In this document: positions 39,415-51,211 of the stretch, piece by piece
Position numbering within the stretch: position 1 is the stretch's first letter
Layout of the letters: every line of letters starts with the position of its first letter
Source of the DNA: Lenzites betulinus
Lineage: Eukaryota; Basidiomycota; Agaricomycetes; Polyporales; Polyporaceae
NCBI GenBank assembly: GCA_022264855.1
Contig: JABYQU010000015.1
Span: 62,001-126,000, forward strand
Reading direction: 5' to 3'
Length of the DNA: 64,000 nt
Notes under the pieces: generated by a model
What the model was told of the DNA's origin: nothing
What the model saw: only the letters and a program-made list of their open reading frames with translations
Database searches by the model: none
Program-made: the position numbers and the translations under genes

Positions 39415-41675
39415 ATGGCGAAAGGCCCAGTCAGTCTCTTCAACCCCAAGCCGAGCCGGCCCACCCTCCCCAAGCGGGAGACACAGGGCCCGGCCACACC
39501 CTCCCCAGGCCCGTCGCAATCGACACCGGGCACGCCCCACAAGAGGCCCGCCGCGCCCACGCCCGCCGCCACCCGGCCGCCAGTGGCACGGCGGCCCGCG
39601 CCCGCAGCGCCCACGCCCAAGAAGGACGCAGACGCAGACGAGGCGAAGCCCGCGCTGCCCGACGGGCCGTTCGCGGAGTTCCGGCTGATGTCGTCGAAGC
39701 TGAACGGGTGGAAGTACGACGTGATGAAGTTCGAGTCGCGCAAGCGCGTGGACATCAACGCGTGGGCGCAGCCTGTGAAGCTGAACCGCAAGGAGCCGCG
39801 GCGCGAGGACGCGGGCGGCGCGGGCGCGGGGCAGGCGGTGTCGCAGATGGTCGGCTCGGACGGGAAGCTCGTCGTCGGGGCGGACGGGAAGGTCGTGATG
39901 GTGGACGCGGCGGGGCGCCCGGTGCGCGCGCCGGAGGAGGGCGCGCGCGAGGACGGCGCGGGCGGGAAGGGGAAGGAGAAGGGCGGGAAGAAGCGGTTCG
40001 TGAAGAAGACGAGGCAGGTGTTCCTCGTGCCCGAGGAGACGCGCCAGCTCCGGCGGGAGGAGCGCTTCCCGTGGGTGATGGAGGACGCGACGCACCAGGA
40101 GACGTGGGTGGGCAAGATGGAGGAGGTCGCGAAGTCGCAGACGTATGCGATGTTCATGCCCGCCGCGGACGACATCTTCAAGTTCGTGCCCGCCCATCGG
40201 TGGTACAAGTTCCAGAAGAAGCCGAACTATCATGTACCGAACCTCGAGGAGGCGGAGTCGTTGGTATGTATGCTGTCTGTTGCTCGATAAACACGTGCTT
40301 ATGTGCCACTGCTGCTACGGTAGATGACAAAAATGCAGAAGCATAAAGACACTACACACTGGACGCTGCGGCAGAAGACCGAACAGGCCTCGAGTGGCTC
40401 GTCTCTCGTGCACAGCTCCGGCCAGAGCTTGGGGCCTGGTGGCCGGAAGCTCAGGACCGTGGACAGCGGCACCGCCGAGCTATTCGGCGGCGATGACGAC
40501 GATGAGGGAGGCGGAGACCGCAAGCGCAAAGTTAAACGCGACCTCGGCCAGGAGGGTTTCCTGGACGAGTTGGACTTTGAGGAGGGCTTCGCGGATGACG
40601 AAGAGAAGATGGATTTGGACGACAAGGAGGACGATGAAACGAAAGAGCTCGAGGTGCGTGCATTCACGACTATCTACAGCTATTCGTCAAAGGACTAACG
40701 CATCGTGTATAGGAGCGACTGAAGAAAGAGTACAAGAATGCCAACAAGCTCCGTGAGGCCTTCATCGACGAATCAGATGACGAGGACGACGAGGCGAAGC
40801 TCACGGGCGCGGGCAAGAATCTCCAGAAGACGCTGAAGAAACTGGACAAGGATGGCGCATACGACGACTCGGACGAGGAGGATAATCCGTATGCGAGTGA
40901 GGTATGTCCGCCCGTCGCACTCCCTAGCGCCATCTAATTAACAACGTAATAGCAGGAAGAGGAGGAAGAGGAAGAGGTCCCCATCGTGCCCACGGGACCC
41001 GCCATCCAGCCCGTCGAACCGAAGCCCGGCGCACGCCCGGCCTTACAGGTGCCCCCCGCCGGCCAAGCAGGCAAGCCTGCGACGAACGGGCAGCCCGCGC
41101 TCACCGTCAAAACGGAGTCGCTTCCCCCATCGCAATCGCTCTCGCGTCCGACCTCGCCGGCGCCAACGCCCGGCCACGGGGGCCACTCCATCGTCGCGAA
41201 GCGGGCAACGAGCCCGAAGATGCCCAAACCCAAAGCGGGCATCCCGAGCCGCGCGGGAAGCCCGCTCGCGAGCCCCAGCGGCGTGTCGCCCCCCGCGAGC
41301 CGCGCGACGAGCCCGAGTGCGCCGGCGCTCGCCACGCAGAAGGCGCTGAAGCGCAAGGCGACAGACGACGGCTCGGCGGGGGCGGCGGGGGCGGCGGGGG
41401 CGGCGGGGGGCGTGCCCCGCCCGAAGAAGCGCAAGGCGCAGCTCCCGCCGGGGGCGGAGCTCGAGGACCGGATGGTCATCGAGTGGCTGCGGAACGCGAC
41501 GAGCGCGACGACGCGCGAGTGCATCCTGCACTTCACGCCGTACCTGACGGACGAGGAGAAGAAGAACAAGTTCACGGCGCTCGTGAAGGAGGTCGCGCAG
41601 CTGAGCAAGGGCGTGCTCGTCCTCCGCCCGGCGTACCGTGGGGCCGTCGCCGACCCGTCGCCGGCTGTTGCGTAG
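39415..41675 (+). CDS. tfg1: Transcription factor IIF subunit alpha (Tfg1/RAP74)
   Basis: General RNA polymerase II factor; binds the polymerase with TFIIF beta and helps initiation and start-site selection (family knowledge). Four exons, 696 aa: 39415-40263, 40324-40653, 40713-40901, 40953-41675, with introns of 60, 59 and 51 nt. The N-terminal dimerisation part is split by a charged insert, as in yeast Tfg1: FAEFRLMSSKLNGWKYDVMK near residue 85, then FPWVMEDATHQETWVGKMEE and KFVPAHRWYKFQKKPNY near 225-275. An acidic middle follows (GGDDDDEGGGDRKRK, DEEKMDLDDKEDDETKE). The C-terminal winged helix is at ~620-690 (DRMVIEWLRNATSATTRECI). The last acceptor is TAGCAG, so the exon may start with or without one glutamine. 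Confidence 0.94.
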
Positions 41676-42788
41676 TATGTGGACGTAACGCGGATGATCG
41701 CCTGCTGGTGGATATTTCGGCCGGGGATAGTGCACATGGGCCTCTCTTGATTGTCGTGGTGGTTCTGTACTGCATTGCTCATGCAGCATGCACACGCGTA
41801 TCTATATGACGCTGCGTACTGCAGATTTTCTATTTTGCCGTCGTTCGGAAATCGAGGATCGCGAGATGTGGGTGTACGCACGGTTGCGTGCTGCTTGACA
41901 GGCGAGATGGATATTGGGGTGGATTTCGCAGGCGGCCGCTACGTAGCGGAAGTCAATCTTGACGCCGTATGCCGTTTGCGGAAGTCTCGGCGCATTGTGG
42001 GCGTCCGAGTGAGCTAGATCGTGGGAGCAGTGCGGAGGCGTTGAGTACGGAGCTGTTCTGCGTCGAACATCTTCCGGGCCCGCTATAAATACGTTCAATT
42101 TGCGAGCAACATGGGATGATGGACGGTGCAAAGCAATGCCTGCACGCTGAGCTGGATCATGATGTTGTTAAACAAATGGATCATCGGGTGCGACGGTGAG
42201 CGTTGCGCGAGTGAACCGGTGGGGCAATACAAGCGTCGAGGCGCGAGTCGAGGATCGCGGGGCAGAGTCGGCGGCCCGCCGAATTGCGCGCGGTAGCTCG
42301 GCCTAAGCGAGCCGGGGCTAGAAGACGTAGGTGCGGGGAAAAGGCTTGGAACGCCCACGGCGGCGAGACATGGGCGCGCGCGGGAGACGGAGTCGGGAGC
42401 GGTGTGGGTGGTGTTAGTTTACGCAGAGGCGGAGGAGAATGCAGCAGACGAGGGCAAGGAGACTGAGCAGGCGCCTGTGTGTGCGGATCGGCGGGCGGCT
42501 GTCGTCGGGACGAGGCTGATGGAAGCGGATCAGACGCCGATTGGCCGGCAGAGGCGGCACGGGCGGGGGCCCAATAAGGGAGGAGGGCGGCAAGAAGTGG
42601 CCGAGTGTGATCGGGAACAGGCGACCGTCGCTGCTCGCGCAGGCTGTGGTTGCGTCCGCGTGCGCCTCGTCCATGGCCATCCCCATCTCCTCTCGTCCGA
42701 TCGCCAATATAAATCAACGTCGAGCCATGCCCTCCTTGCCCCGCCTTGCCCCTTCTCCCCCGCTCCCCGACAACACCAACTATCCACC
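41676..42788. other. Intergenic region with chitin deacetylase promoter
   Basis: 1.1 kb without a recognisable gene. The right end is a compact promoter: CCAAT (42704-42708) overlapping TATAAA (42708-42713), 76 bp before the start codon, followed by a pyrimidine-rich leader. Confidence 0.5.
42708..42713 (+). promoter_or_regulatory. TATA box of the chitin deacetylase gene
   Basis: TATAAA preceded by CCAA, 76 bp upstream of the ATG at 42789, with a CT-rich stretch between. Position and context fit a strong, regulated fungal promoter. Confidence 0.6.
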
Positions 42789-44380
42789 ATGCCGGCTGTC
42801 CGCTCCTTTCTTTTTCTTGCCGCTGCCGCACTCCTATCCTCCGCCGCCGCACACCCCCACGACGACCATGAACACGCCCACGCCGTGAACGCGCGCATGC
42901 TCCCCTCCACATGGTACCACGCCGAAGACCACCCCGTCCGCAACCTCTTCCGCCGCGCAGACGCGGCCACTGACGGCGTCACCTACGCCGCCGTGGGCTC
43001 CCCAGGTGCGTAGCAAAAATGCGCGCGCTTTCCGCCGCCCCGCCTAATCGGCGGTAAATTTCTCAGAATGGTCCGCCGGCTACCCGCCTGGCAAAGTCGA
43101 TACCGCCGCGCTCCCCCAGGCGTGGACGGACGCGCTCGCCGCCGCTATCAAGGCAGGCACCATCCCCAACATCCCGCCCGCCAACTTCGTCCCGGGCTCG
43201 AACCCCGTCTACCCCAACGGTCTGGACCCGTTGAGCGACGAGGTCTGCTCCGCGACGGAAAAGTGCAGGAACTCCGGCGACATTTGGGACGCGCCCGACG
43301 GCGTGTTCGCGTCTAGCTTCGACGATGGCCCGACCGAGGTGCGCCATGCTGCGAAAAAACAGGGGCTAGTCGGGGATGCTAATCGCGCCGTTTCTGCAGT
43401 TCTCCCCCGCGCTGTACGACTTCCTCAAGGAAAACAACGTCATTACAACCCACTTCATGATCGGCATCAATATCCTCGGCTCGCCCAGCGGCTTCACCCA
43501 GGCGTTTGAGGACCTCCAGAGTGCGTACTTTTCCGCCCCTAGCGCTTTCGGCTGCTAATATGCGCGTCGCTCCAGGTGACATCGCCGTCCACACCTGGAC
43601 GCACCCCTACATGACGACCCTCACCAACGAAGAGGTGCTCGGCGAACTTGGCTGGACCATGCAGCTCATCCACAACTCTACCGGCGGACGTATTCCCAAG
43701 TACTGGCGCCCTCCTTACGGCGACTCGGACAACCGTGTCCGCGCTATCGCGAAGGAGGTGTTCGGCCTGACCACCGTCATCTGGAACCAGGAGTGAGTTG
43801 CACCGCAGCGCGCGTCCGACCGCCCAAGACTGACATACCACGCAGCACTGAGGACTGGAGCGTCGGCACCCCCGGCGGAGCAACCCGCACTGCAGTCAAC
43901 GACAACCTCGCGAAGTGGATCTCCGGCCCCAAGTCGCCCGGCCTCATCATCCTCGAGCACGAGCTGAGCAACGACACCGTCGGCGCGTTCATGCAGGCGT
44001 TCCCGCTCATCCAGCAGAACGGCTGGAACTTCAAGAGCCTCGCGACGATGAACGGCGGCGACGTGTACCAGAACGCGGCCGACTCCCTCGCGAGCGTCAC
44101 CCCCGGCTCCGTCGGCGTCGCCCTCGCGAGCCCGCCCGCGTCGTCGTCGGCGGGCTCGCAGACCGGCTCGAGCAGCGCGCCCGCAGGCAGCGCGTCGGCG
44201 GGCAACAAGAACAACACCGCCAAGACGTCGGCCGCCACCGGCTCGGGCAGCAGCTCCTCCTCCGCGGCGCAGGCGACGACGTCCGCGCAGCAGAACAACA
44301 GCAACTCCGCCGCGGCGGCGCTCGGCTCCGGCGTCCTGTCGGCGCTCTCCGCGCTCGCTGCGGCGCTCGTCCTGTCATGA
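42789..44380 (+). CDS. Chitin deacetylase (CE4 / NodB), GPI-anchored
   Basis: It converts cell-wall chitin to chitosan at the cell surface (family knowledge). Five exons, 453 aa: 42789-43005, 43067-43338, 43400-43520, 43576-43792, 43846-44380, with introns of 61, 61, 55 and 53 nt. Signal peptide at residues 1-21 ([20 protein letters not shown]), then a His-rich start ([11 protein letters not shown]). NodB motifs are in order: SFDDGPTE (catalytic D and metal D, ~157), HTWTH (metal His pair, ~209), [10 protein letters not shown] (~249), DWSVG, and IILEHE (catalytic His). A Ser/Ala/Thr-rich stretch (~375-430) leads into a hydrophobic tail [19 protein letters not shown], a typical GPI signal. Complete and apparently functional. 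Confidence 0.94.
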
Positions 44381-46949
44381 AGAACGCCCTGACACTAGCC
44401 TCGTACGGTCTGGGAGCATGTGGACCCTTTGACTCTTGTTACCTACCGCTCGGAATCGGATCTTGGGACAGTGCGTCGCTCGCTCGCTACCTTACGGCCC
44501 GGCCCTCGTCGTCTACACCCCCTACTACCTTGCACGCGGCCATCCTAATCCCCCTGCCCCACGTATTAATATTTATGACCCCCCCTACCTCCCGCGCCGC
44601 GGCGCGACGGCGCCCCGCACCCGCAGATGCTGCGAGCCCCGCGCACACTGCGGCGTACGCGCCCGCCCTCGCGGCGCCCGTCGCGCGAGGAAAACGCCCC
44701 GCCCGACCCGCACCCGCTGCTTCCTCGTTTTCGGCCCCCCGTTCCTGTTCCCATACTTAGCATCTGACTCTCCGCCGCCCCGCCCCCCCAAAGACTGTGC
44801 ATCTCTCTCTCCCCCTCTGGACTTTCCGCTTACGACCTGTCATGGATACTCGGTGCGCTCCGGCCTCTCCCACCCCCGCCCCCACGCGCGTACATCCCGC
44901 GCAAAACAACAGCGTGCTTACCACCACCCCACATTCATTTTCGTATCACTTGACCTCCCGCGCGGGAGGTGGCATGAGCTCGAATTTCGCGTACAACTAC
45001 AGACAGACAAAGCAGGTACTAGCGTAGCAGGAGGCGTCCGCCCGCGGAGCGCGGACGCGTAATAGAGGACGGCAATGCAGAATGCAGAAGTTCCGATCCG
45101 CTGGACTCCGCGCTGTCATCGTACATTGGCTAGAACGTCAGGAAGGACGTCATGGGGCGAGTGCGGACTTGTGCTGTAAGACACAGCGCGAGTGCCTCCT
45201 TGAGATCCCGCACGGCATCTAGAGCACCACGGGCGAGCTTGGGTCCGACGCCGCCTCCGAGCGCGGCACCCGAGCGAGCAGGGGCGCGAGGAATGCTGGT
45301 GCCGAGCGCGCGGCAGGAGGTGGCAGGAGGGACAGGGGACGAGGTCGGGCTGGGACAAGGGACAGGGGACGGGCCGGAAGACAGAGACTCTCGAAGAGTT
45401 GCAGGGCCGGCGGAACGCAGGACGGCAGCAGGAGCGGGGACCCACAACGGCCCGTGGGTGGACCCACAGCCTGAGCCTGAACACGATCGGGCCCGCGCCG
45501 ACGTCCCCAGGCCCCGATCACCGTCGGTCGAAGGCCTCGCGTATGCGTGCGTGCGTGTGTGTGCCGCCGTGTGTGCGTGTAAAATTGGAATTCGGACGTC
45601 GGCGGGGAAGCGGATGCCGGCGGGGCCTCGATTCGCAATTCTCGAGTGAGTCTCGCGATCGAAACTTGGAGCTTGAAGCGTGGATTAAGGGACGCGGCTC
45701 GCGGGAGGGCAGGATTCAGGATACACTCGGATCTGTGACCACGGATCGAGGTGGAGTGGGATGAATGAAGGCTGCCTATTGCGGTCGCGAGGCAGTCAGG
45801 GACGGGCGTCGGTCACTCTGCTGCGGAGCAACGGGGTGGCTTGGGCTGGCTTGGGTGCTTTAGGGGCGGGACGACGTCATGCGGGGCGGGCCGTTGCTCA
45901 GCGCGCGGGTGTATTTTTATTTTAAGCATGCGCGACCGACGCATTATGCATTAATTGTGCCTTGCCAGGGCTGGGATGGAGCAGGGTGGAGGAGGTTGGG
46001 GGAGTGAGACAGCCGCGGAGCGCCGGTTGCCATCCGGATTGGGCCCGGGTTTGTGTGGTTCGATCGCGGACGTTCGTTAAGGTTGTCCGAGTCTTCGACC
46101 ACCACCACCACCGGCCACCATGCGGCATGATGCATTCAGGGCGGTGCGTGCTTCGTTGAGGTTGTGGTCGCTGTTTGTCCGTGCGTACGTTGTGTGAGCG
46201 GTGCTGAAGTGATCGAACTTTGTTGGAAGGATTCGATGAGAGGCTGGCGGGGGCGACACCCTGCGACACCGCGATGATTGGTACTCACCAGGCTTTGGGC
46301 TCGCAAGCCGTTCAACAGGCTAACGGTGCTCAACTTTACCTCGTTCCATATCGTAGGCGACTATTTCTCACCCGTCTTTTCTGGACTCTTACCAACAAGA
46401 CCATCATAGATGTCGAGATCCACTATGCATATACCCTGCTACTTACTGCTACAGCAGCATAATAGTGCTCCTTTCGCAAAACCAAAGCAATACCCAACGT
46501 CCCTCTCAATCACCCGTCACAGCAGCTCCGTGATCAAGACCTCATACACTCGATTCATACCCGAAGATTATGCAATCGTACAATGGCTGTCTCCGGACGT
46601 GTCCAGGACGAAAAATACAAACAAGGCTGTTCAATCCGCGCGCTCCTCCCCTCTCCCCAACCCCCGCCTGCTCCTAGCCCTGGTGATACAGCCGCCTCCC
46701 CCTCCACTGCTCTAGGGAGGCACCCGAAACGAAGGTGATAAAATTAATGCAAAGCTGTCGCTGAAGTGGTCGTGGCCGTAGCGCGGGCGCCGCGGCGGAA
46801 TGAAGACGAAGGGCCGGCCGCGGGCCATATCATGTCGAGTCGTCTGGTAGGCGAGACAAGCACGGTGAGCATGTGCATCGCGGCGCTCTTAGATCAGCGA
46901 AGTGGTGCTCACAATAACGTGCAGGGTGCAGTGATGTCCTCGGGCGGGC
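44381..46949. other. 2.6-kb gene-poor region
   Basis: I examined both strands and found no gene. Reading frames of up to about 200 codons occur but are shadows of GC-rich DNA, rich in R/P/A. The region belongs to the long gap around the pheromone-like gene. Such gaps are usual around small secreted-peptide genes, so further very short genes could be missed. Confidence 0.4.
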
Positions 46950-47069
46950 TCACGCGATGACGCAGGAGCCGTGCGTCCCGTTCGTCCCGGTGTCGTCGCG
47001 GTCGATGAGGACGTCCTCGACGGGCGCGTCAACGGGGAGGGGAGATGCGATGGTGAAGAAGGCGTCCAT
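46950..47069 (-). CDS. Candidate lipopeptide mating pheromone precursor, 39 aa
   Basis: A 39-codon frame that begins MDAFFTIASPLP and ends DDTGTNGTHGSCVIA, stop. The last four residues CVIA form a CaaX box, the farnesylation/carboxymethylation signal, and CVIA is the commonest ending of basidiomycete pheromone precursors (established). A charged pair DR lies 14 residues before the cysteine, at the position of the E/D-R site where these precursors are cut. Predicted mature peptide: from the DD after DR to the farnesylated cysteine (inference). Short length, start MD.F and no signal peptide fit the family (usually 35-75 aa). A TATA box lies 107 bp upstream. No receptor gene is in this window. 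Alternatives: a non-mating CaaX peptide, or a chance frame. Confidence 0.72.
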   Translation of the reverse strand: MDAFFTIASPLPVDAPVEDVLIDRDDTGTNGTHGSCVIA

Positions 47070-47175
47070 TGCGGTGTATGGGTGCGGGTGCGGAGGGAGT
47101 GGGGTAGGTGAGGTGAGGAGGGTGAGGATGGGCAGTGAAACAAGTTCGCTGTCGATCCCCGCCGTCCCTGCAGGG

Positions 47176-47181
47176 TTTATA
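47176..47181 (-). promoter_or_regulatory. TATA box of the pheromone-like gene
   Basis: TATAAA on the minus strand, 107 bp before the start codon, in the context GGATATAAACCC. It is directly preceded on the same strand by a G-rich run. Confidence 0.6.
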
Positions 47182-47182
47182 T

Positions 47183-47221
47183 CCTCCCCTCCCCCTCCCC
47201 CTCCCCTCCCCCTCCTCCCCA
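47183..47221 (-). promoter_or_regulatory. G-rich tract abutting the TATA box
   Basis: On the minus strand, repeated GGGGAGG/GGGGGAGG blocks over about 38 bp give at least five runs of four or more Gs, enough for a G-quadruplex. It ends right at the TATA box of the pheromone-like gene. HMG-box-like motifs lie just beyond it (CACAAAGA about 47222-47229; ACAATAA about 47331-47337), but such short motifs are common by chance. Confidence 0.5.
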
Positions 47222-48786
47222 TCACAAAGAGAGAGCAATGTCGATGCCCGAAATTTGCCAACACGCCCTGCGCAGGCGCAGCCGTCGCATCTCACATGCC
47301 CGCCTCACCCCCACCCAAGTGAGAGGCAAAGACAATAACGAGCCCGGCGCACAACACCCTCTGCCGCGGCCCCGCGCGCCAGCCTTGTCCCCTTCCGCGC
47401 TCGCGCATTCTAGCGTCCCGTCTAGCGCACAGAATCGCATTACGGCTCCGCACAAGGCGTGCGCACACAATAGCGCACGGGCGCCAACCCATGCACGCCC
47501 CCACATCTCCGGGCGCGAAAGCGAAAACGTGATCGCGCGGCGGCGGGGGGGCATCACGGCGGCTGCGCGGGCGGTGCGTGCGCCGGGGACGGTGGGAGCG
47601 CGTTATTGTTGTGTCGCGGTAGGTTGGAGTTGACGAAGCGGCTTAGCGCGTGCAGCTTTGCACGCCACGATGCCGGGGGCGGGAAGGAAGGCGCGGTTCG
47701 AACTTCGGACGGGCTGCTGTGGCTGGAGTCGGGGGTGTCGGTCCGGCGCGCGGATCTAGCTGCGAGGAGTTGCTGGACAAGACTTGCAATTGCTATTAGA
47801 CTAGCTAGACAAGACTGCCATCGCCATCGCGCGTGCGCTGCATCTCGCACCTGTGCAGGATCATACGTAGAGCTGACTGTCTTCATGGAGATGACCTCGG
47901 GCCTCGGGCTCTGCAGACGGCACCCGATCAAATGACAAAGTTCCCCCCGCGATTATCTATCACCACCTTGCACCCTGCATCCCGTCTCTCGCCGCTGAGC
48001 GATCAACGTCAACAGCTATATGCATGCCGAAAGTAAGCTAGCATCGCGACGGCAACAGTGCGTGTATGGGATGCGCAAGCAACATCGTACATTTGACATT
48101 CTCGGCGACTCGTCACATCATAAAGTCATTAAAACGCGGCACGGCGCCTATGGGCGGAAGGGGAAGGGGGCGCGCGGGCGTGTCCAGGAGAGGGGAATGA
48201 TGAAGGGAGGACAGGTATGTTCGCCTACGTACAGTTCTAGGCGAGGTGGCGGGATGGCGAGCCGGGAGTGACGGAGTTAAGACGACGAGGAGAGCGTAGG
48301 GCGCAAGGGAGAGGGAGGGGAGAGATGGGGAGACGAGGCAGGGTACGGGCTATGCGTGCGGAACGGGGGACGATAAGATAAATGCGACATTAGGATAGTA
48401 CCAAGGGAAGTGGCGGTCATGAACGGGAAGTGAGATGCAGCATGGGACGCAGGACAGGACAGATATAGGGGCAAAGAGGCAGAGGTGGAGGAGGCGGAGG
48501 TCAATGCAAAGCAGCGTGATATCCGAAAGTGTCCACGAACGCGAGTAGAGGCGCAGGAAAGAGGGGTGCACGGCGGGCCGTCGGCCGCTCAAGAATCCAT
48601 ATGAGGGGGCCAAGGAGGGAACGCAGCGATCGGACAGCTGCAGAGGACAGCAGGCATATATCGGAACGAGCCCATATCTAGGAGAGGGGGTGACGACGTC
48701 GATGGCTTAGGCATAGAGCAGTCAGAGATCTCCGGCAGGGATCCGGCAAGGACAGGGAGGGTGGTGGCGGCCGCGCCGGCACGCCC
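47222..48786. other. Gap between pheromone-like gene and kinase gene
   Basis: No gene supported. It contains the distal promoter of the pheromone-like gene and the 3' flank of the kinase gene. A sequence CGGTTCGAACTTC at about 47696 resembles a tRNA B box but no tRNA cloverleaf can be drawn around it. Confidence 0.4.
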
Positions 48787-51211
48787 TCACAGTATGCTCG
48801 GCCACTTGAGCTTGAGGCCCTCGAGCCAGCGCAGGTACAGCAGCTCCGAGATCGGCGACTTGCGCACTGGCGAGCCGGGCTCTGGCGGCGCCTGGGCCGG
48901 GCTGGGTGTCGACGACGACGACGACGGGAGGCCCGAGATCTCCTCTTCCTCGGTCACGATGAGGCCTTTCGCGGTCATCTCGCTCCTCCGGATGATGCGC
49001 TTGTGTGGGAATAATTGCCGTGTGGTCTGTATGTGACTGCGCACAGCTTGATTCCTGAACGAGAGGATATGAGCACTACGCCTAAGGTTATTCGCGTGAA
49101 GACGTACTCGTTGATACCGGCGAGCATGTCCAGGACAAGGCTGTAAGCCAGTTCGGGGTTAACCAACCCAAGCTCCTCAAAGCCCCGCGCGATCATGCTC
49201 AGCGACTCGATCTCCCTCGCATCCATATCATCTCGCGTCGTCTACCAATAACGTCAGCAAACCCGCGACAATCGCACGCAGACCCACGCACCTTCTGCAG
49301 TAACGGCAGCAACACGTCCTCCACAATCGCCTTGCCCGCCTTCGCCGCCTCGCCCGGGCCCTTCTTCGACCCCTTCGAGCTCTGCGGCGACGACGGCACA
49401 GACGACGAGCTGCCCTCCCTGCTCCGCACGCTCCCCACATACTCCTCCGACATCCTCAACGAGCGCACCGTGTCCACCTTCTTCACCGGCCTGATGGTAT
49501 CCACGCCCGTCCCGAGGTCCGCCTCGCCGATCACGGTCCCGCTCGACACGTTGTTGCGCATCGCGTACGACGCGCGCCGCGCGCTGCGCATCGAGCCCGT
49601 GTACGCCGGCGGCGGCTCCGCGGCGTCCGCCACCTGCGCGTCGACGTTCTCCGAGCTCTGCAGCGGCGTCGCGGGCGCGGGGCTGTGCGCGGTCTCGTCC
49701 GAGCCGGTGTCCGTCATGAGCGACGGCGTGTCCTTCTCGTACGAGCGGATCACGACCGTCGAGTGCCCCGCGTCCGCGTTCATGCCGAGTCCGCCGAGCC
49801 CGCCGCCCTGCGGCTGCAGCGGGACGTCGCTGCCCTTCGTCGTCGCGGCGGCGGTGTCTATCGAGCCGGCGGCGTTGTACGCGGACTCGTCCTCCTCCGG
49901 CAGCATGTCGTCGTAGTAGTCGTCGTCGTATTCCATGCCGGGGGGCATGATGTCCTTCGCCATGCTTCGGAGGGAGCCCATCGCGGAGGAGGAGCGGATG
50001 GTGTTGAAGTCCCACTCGCTCCGCATTGTGCCATCCCAGACGCCGCTGTTGCGCACCGTCGCCTGGTACATCTGGGGCACCCGCCCAGGCGTCCTGTTAC
50101 GGTAGTCCTGGTATCGCTCGACGAGCTCCGTGAGATAGTTCGTCTTGCGCGCGGTCTTGATGAAGCGGTGCTGGAGCAGCTCCTTCGTCGTAGGTCGCTA
50201 TATACGGATGACAGGAGACATGGTTTAGCACTGCTCAGAGATGCGTCCAATCGGTACACGGGCACACAGCACTTACGGAGTGGGGATCCTTGGTCAGACA
50301 CTGCGCGACGAAATCCTTAAAGGCCGGGGTGAATGGGCCTTCGAGGACTGGCGGCTTCGCCTTTGGGATCAGGAAGAGTACGCGCATCGGGTGGTATTCC
50401 GCCAGTGGAGGTTCTCCCTTCGCCATCTCTATCGCCGTGATTCCCAGACTCCATATGTCGGCCTTTGCGTCGTACCCTGCCTGACGGATCACCTCCGGCG
50501 CCATCCAAAACGGGGTGCCTACGAATGTATGCCGGAGGGTGCTGGTGAGCTGTGCAGCGACGCCGAAGTCGGCCAGCTTGACCTTCCCGGATGCGGAGAG
50601 TAGGACATTGGCAGCCTTGATGTCGCGGTGGATCGTCCCCTCGCTGTGCAGGTAGTCAAGGCCAAGGAGCAGCTCGCGACAGATGACCGCTATGTGTGCC
50701 TCTGAAAACGCGCCTGCCTTGAGGAGGTCGAGACATGAGCCACCGGCGAGGAACTCCATCACAATCCAGAGCTTGTACGCGACGACAAAGGAGCCGTAGT
50801 AGCGGGTGACATACTCGGAGTCGCACTGGGCGAGGTTCGCAATCTCCTGCTGGATTTCCGAGATGTCGTCGTCCGTGTCCTCGAGGTCTGTGCGGACGCG
50901 TTAGGCGACTTCGTATTCGGGTATGTGGGAAACGCACCAATCTGCTTGATGGCGACAATCTGCTTCGAGTCGTTGTGGATGGCCTTGTAGACCGTGCCAA
51001 AGCTGCCCGTGCCGAGCTTCTCCTGGAGGGTGTACTGTGCTGCCGGGTTGCTGGAGGGCGAATATGGCCATGCCTCTGGGCGCGTCTTGCGATCGGAGAT
51101 GGGGGAGGGGGGCGGGGACTTGGAGAGCTGCTTGGGCTGGAAACCGTAACCGTGGTCAGAACTGCTGGACGAACTGTGTTTTTTGATGAGGCGGGAGCCC
51201 TGGGGCGGCAT
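48787..51211 (-). CDS. STE20-family (GCK type) serine/threonine kinase
   Basis: Five exons, 730 aa: 50938-51211, 50277-50887, 49292-50197, 49108-49241, 48787-49054, with introns of 50, 79, 50 and 53 nt. The kinase domain is N-terminal (residues ~60-320), which marks a germinal-centre-type STE20 kinase and not a PAK: glycine loop [19 protein letters not shown] lysine, [30 protein letters not shown] (GCK signature) and [18 protein letters not shown]. No CRIB or PH domain is seen. The tail is S/P-rich with acidic [15 protein letters not shown] (~420) and a conserved C-terminal end ([19 protein letters not shown]). Closest known types are Sps1/Kic1 of yeasts and Don3 of Ustilago, which act in cell separation, septation or polarity (family knowledge). 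The exact orthologue is inferred. Confidence 0.92.

Noticed and set aside
39354..40346. 330-codon frame overlapping TFIIF alpha
   Set aside because: Shifted frame of the TFIIF exons, composed mostly of A, R and G.
47690..47715. Possible tRNA gene from a B-box-like CGGTTCGAACTTC
   Set aside because: No matching A box, acceptor stem or anticod­on arm can be drawn around it.
49254..50015. 253-codon frame overlapping the kinase tail
   Set aside because: Shadow frame; the kinase frame has the conserved content and correct splice phases.
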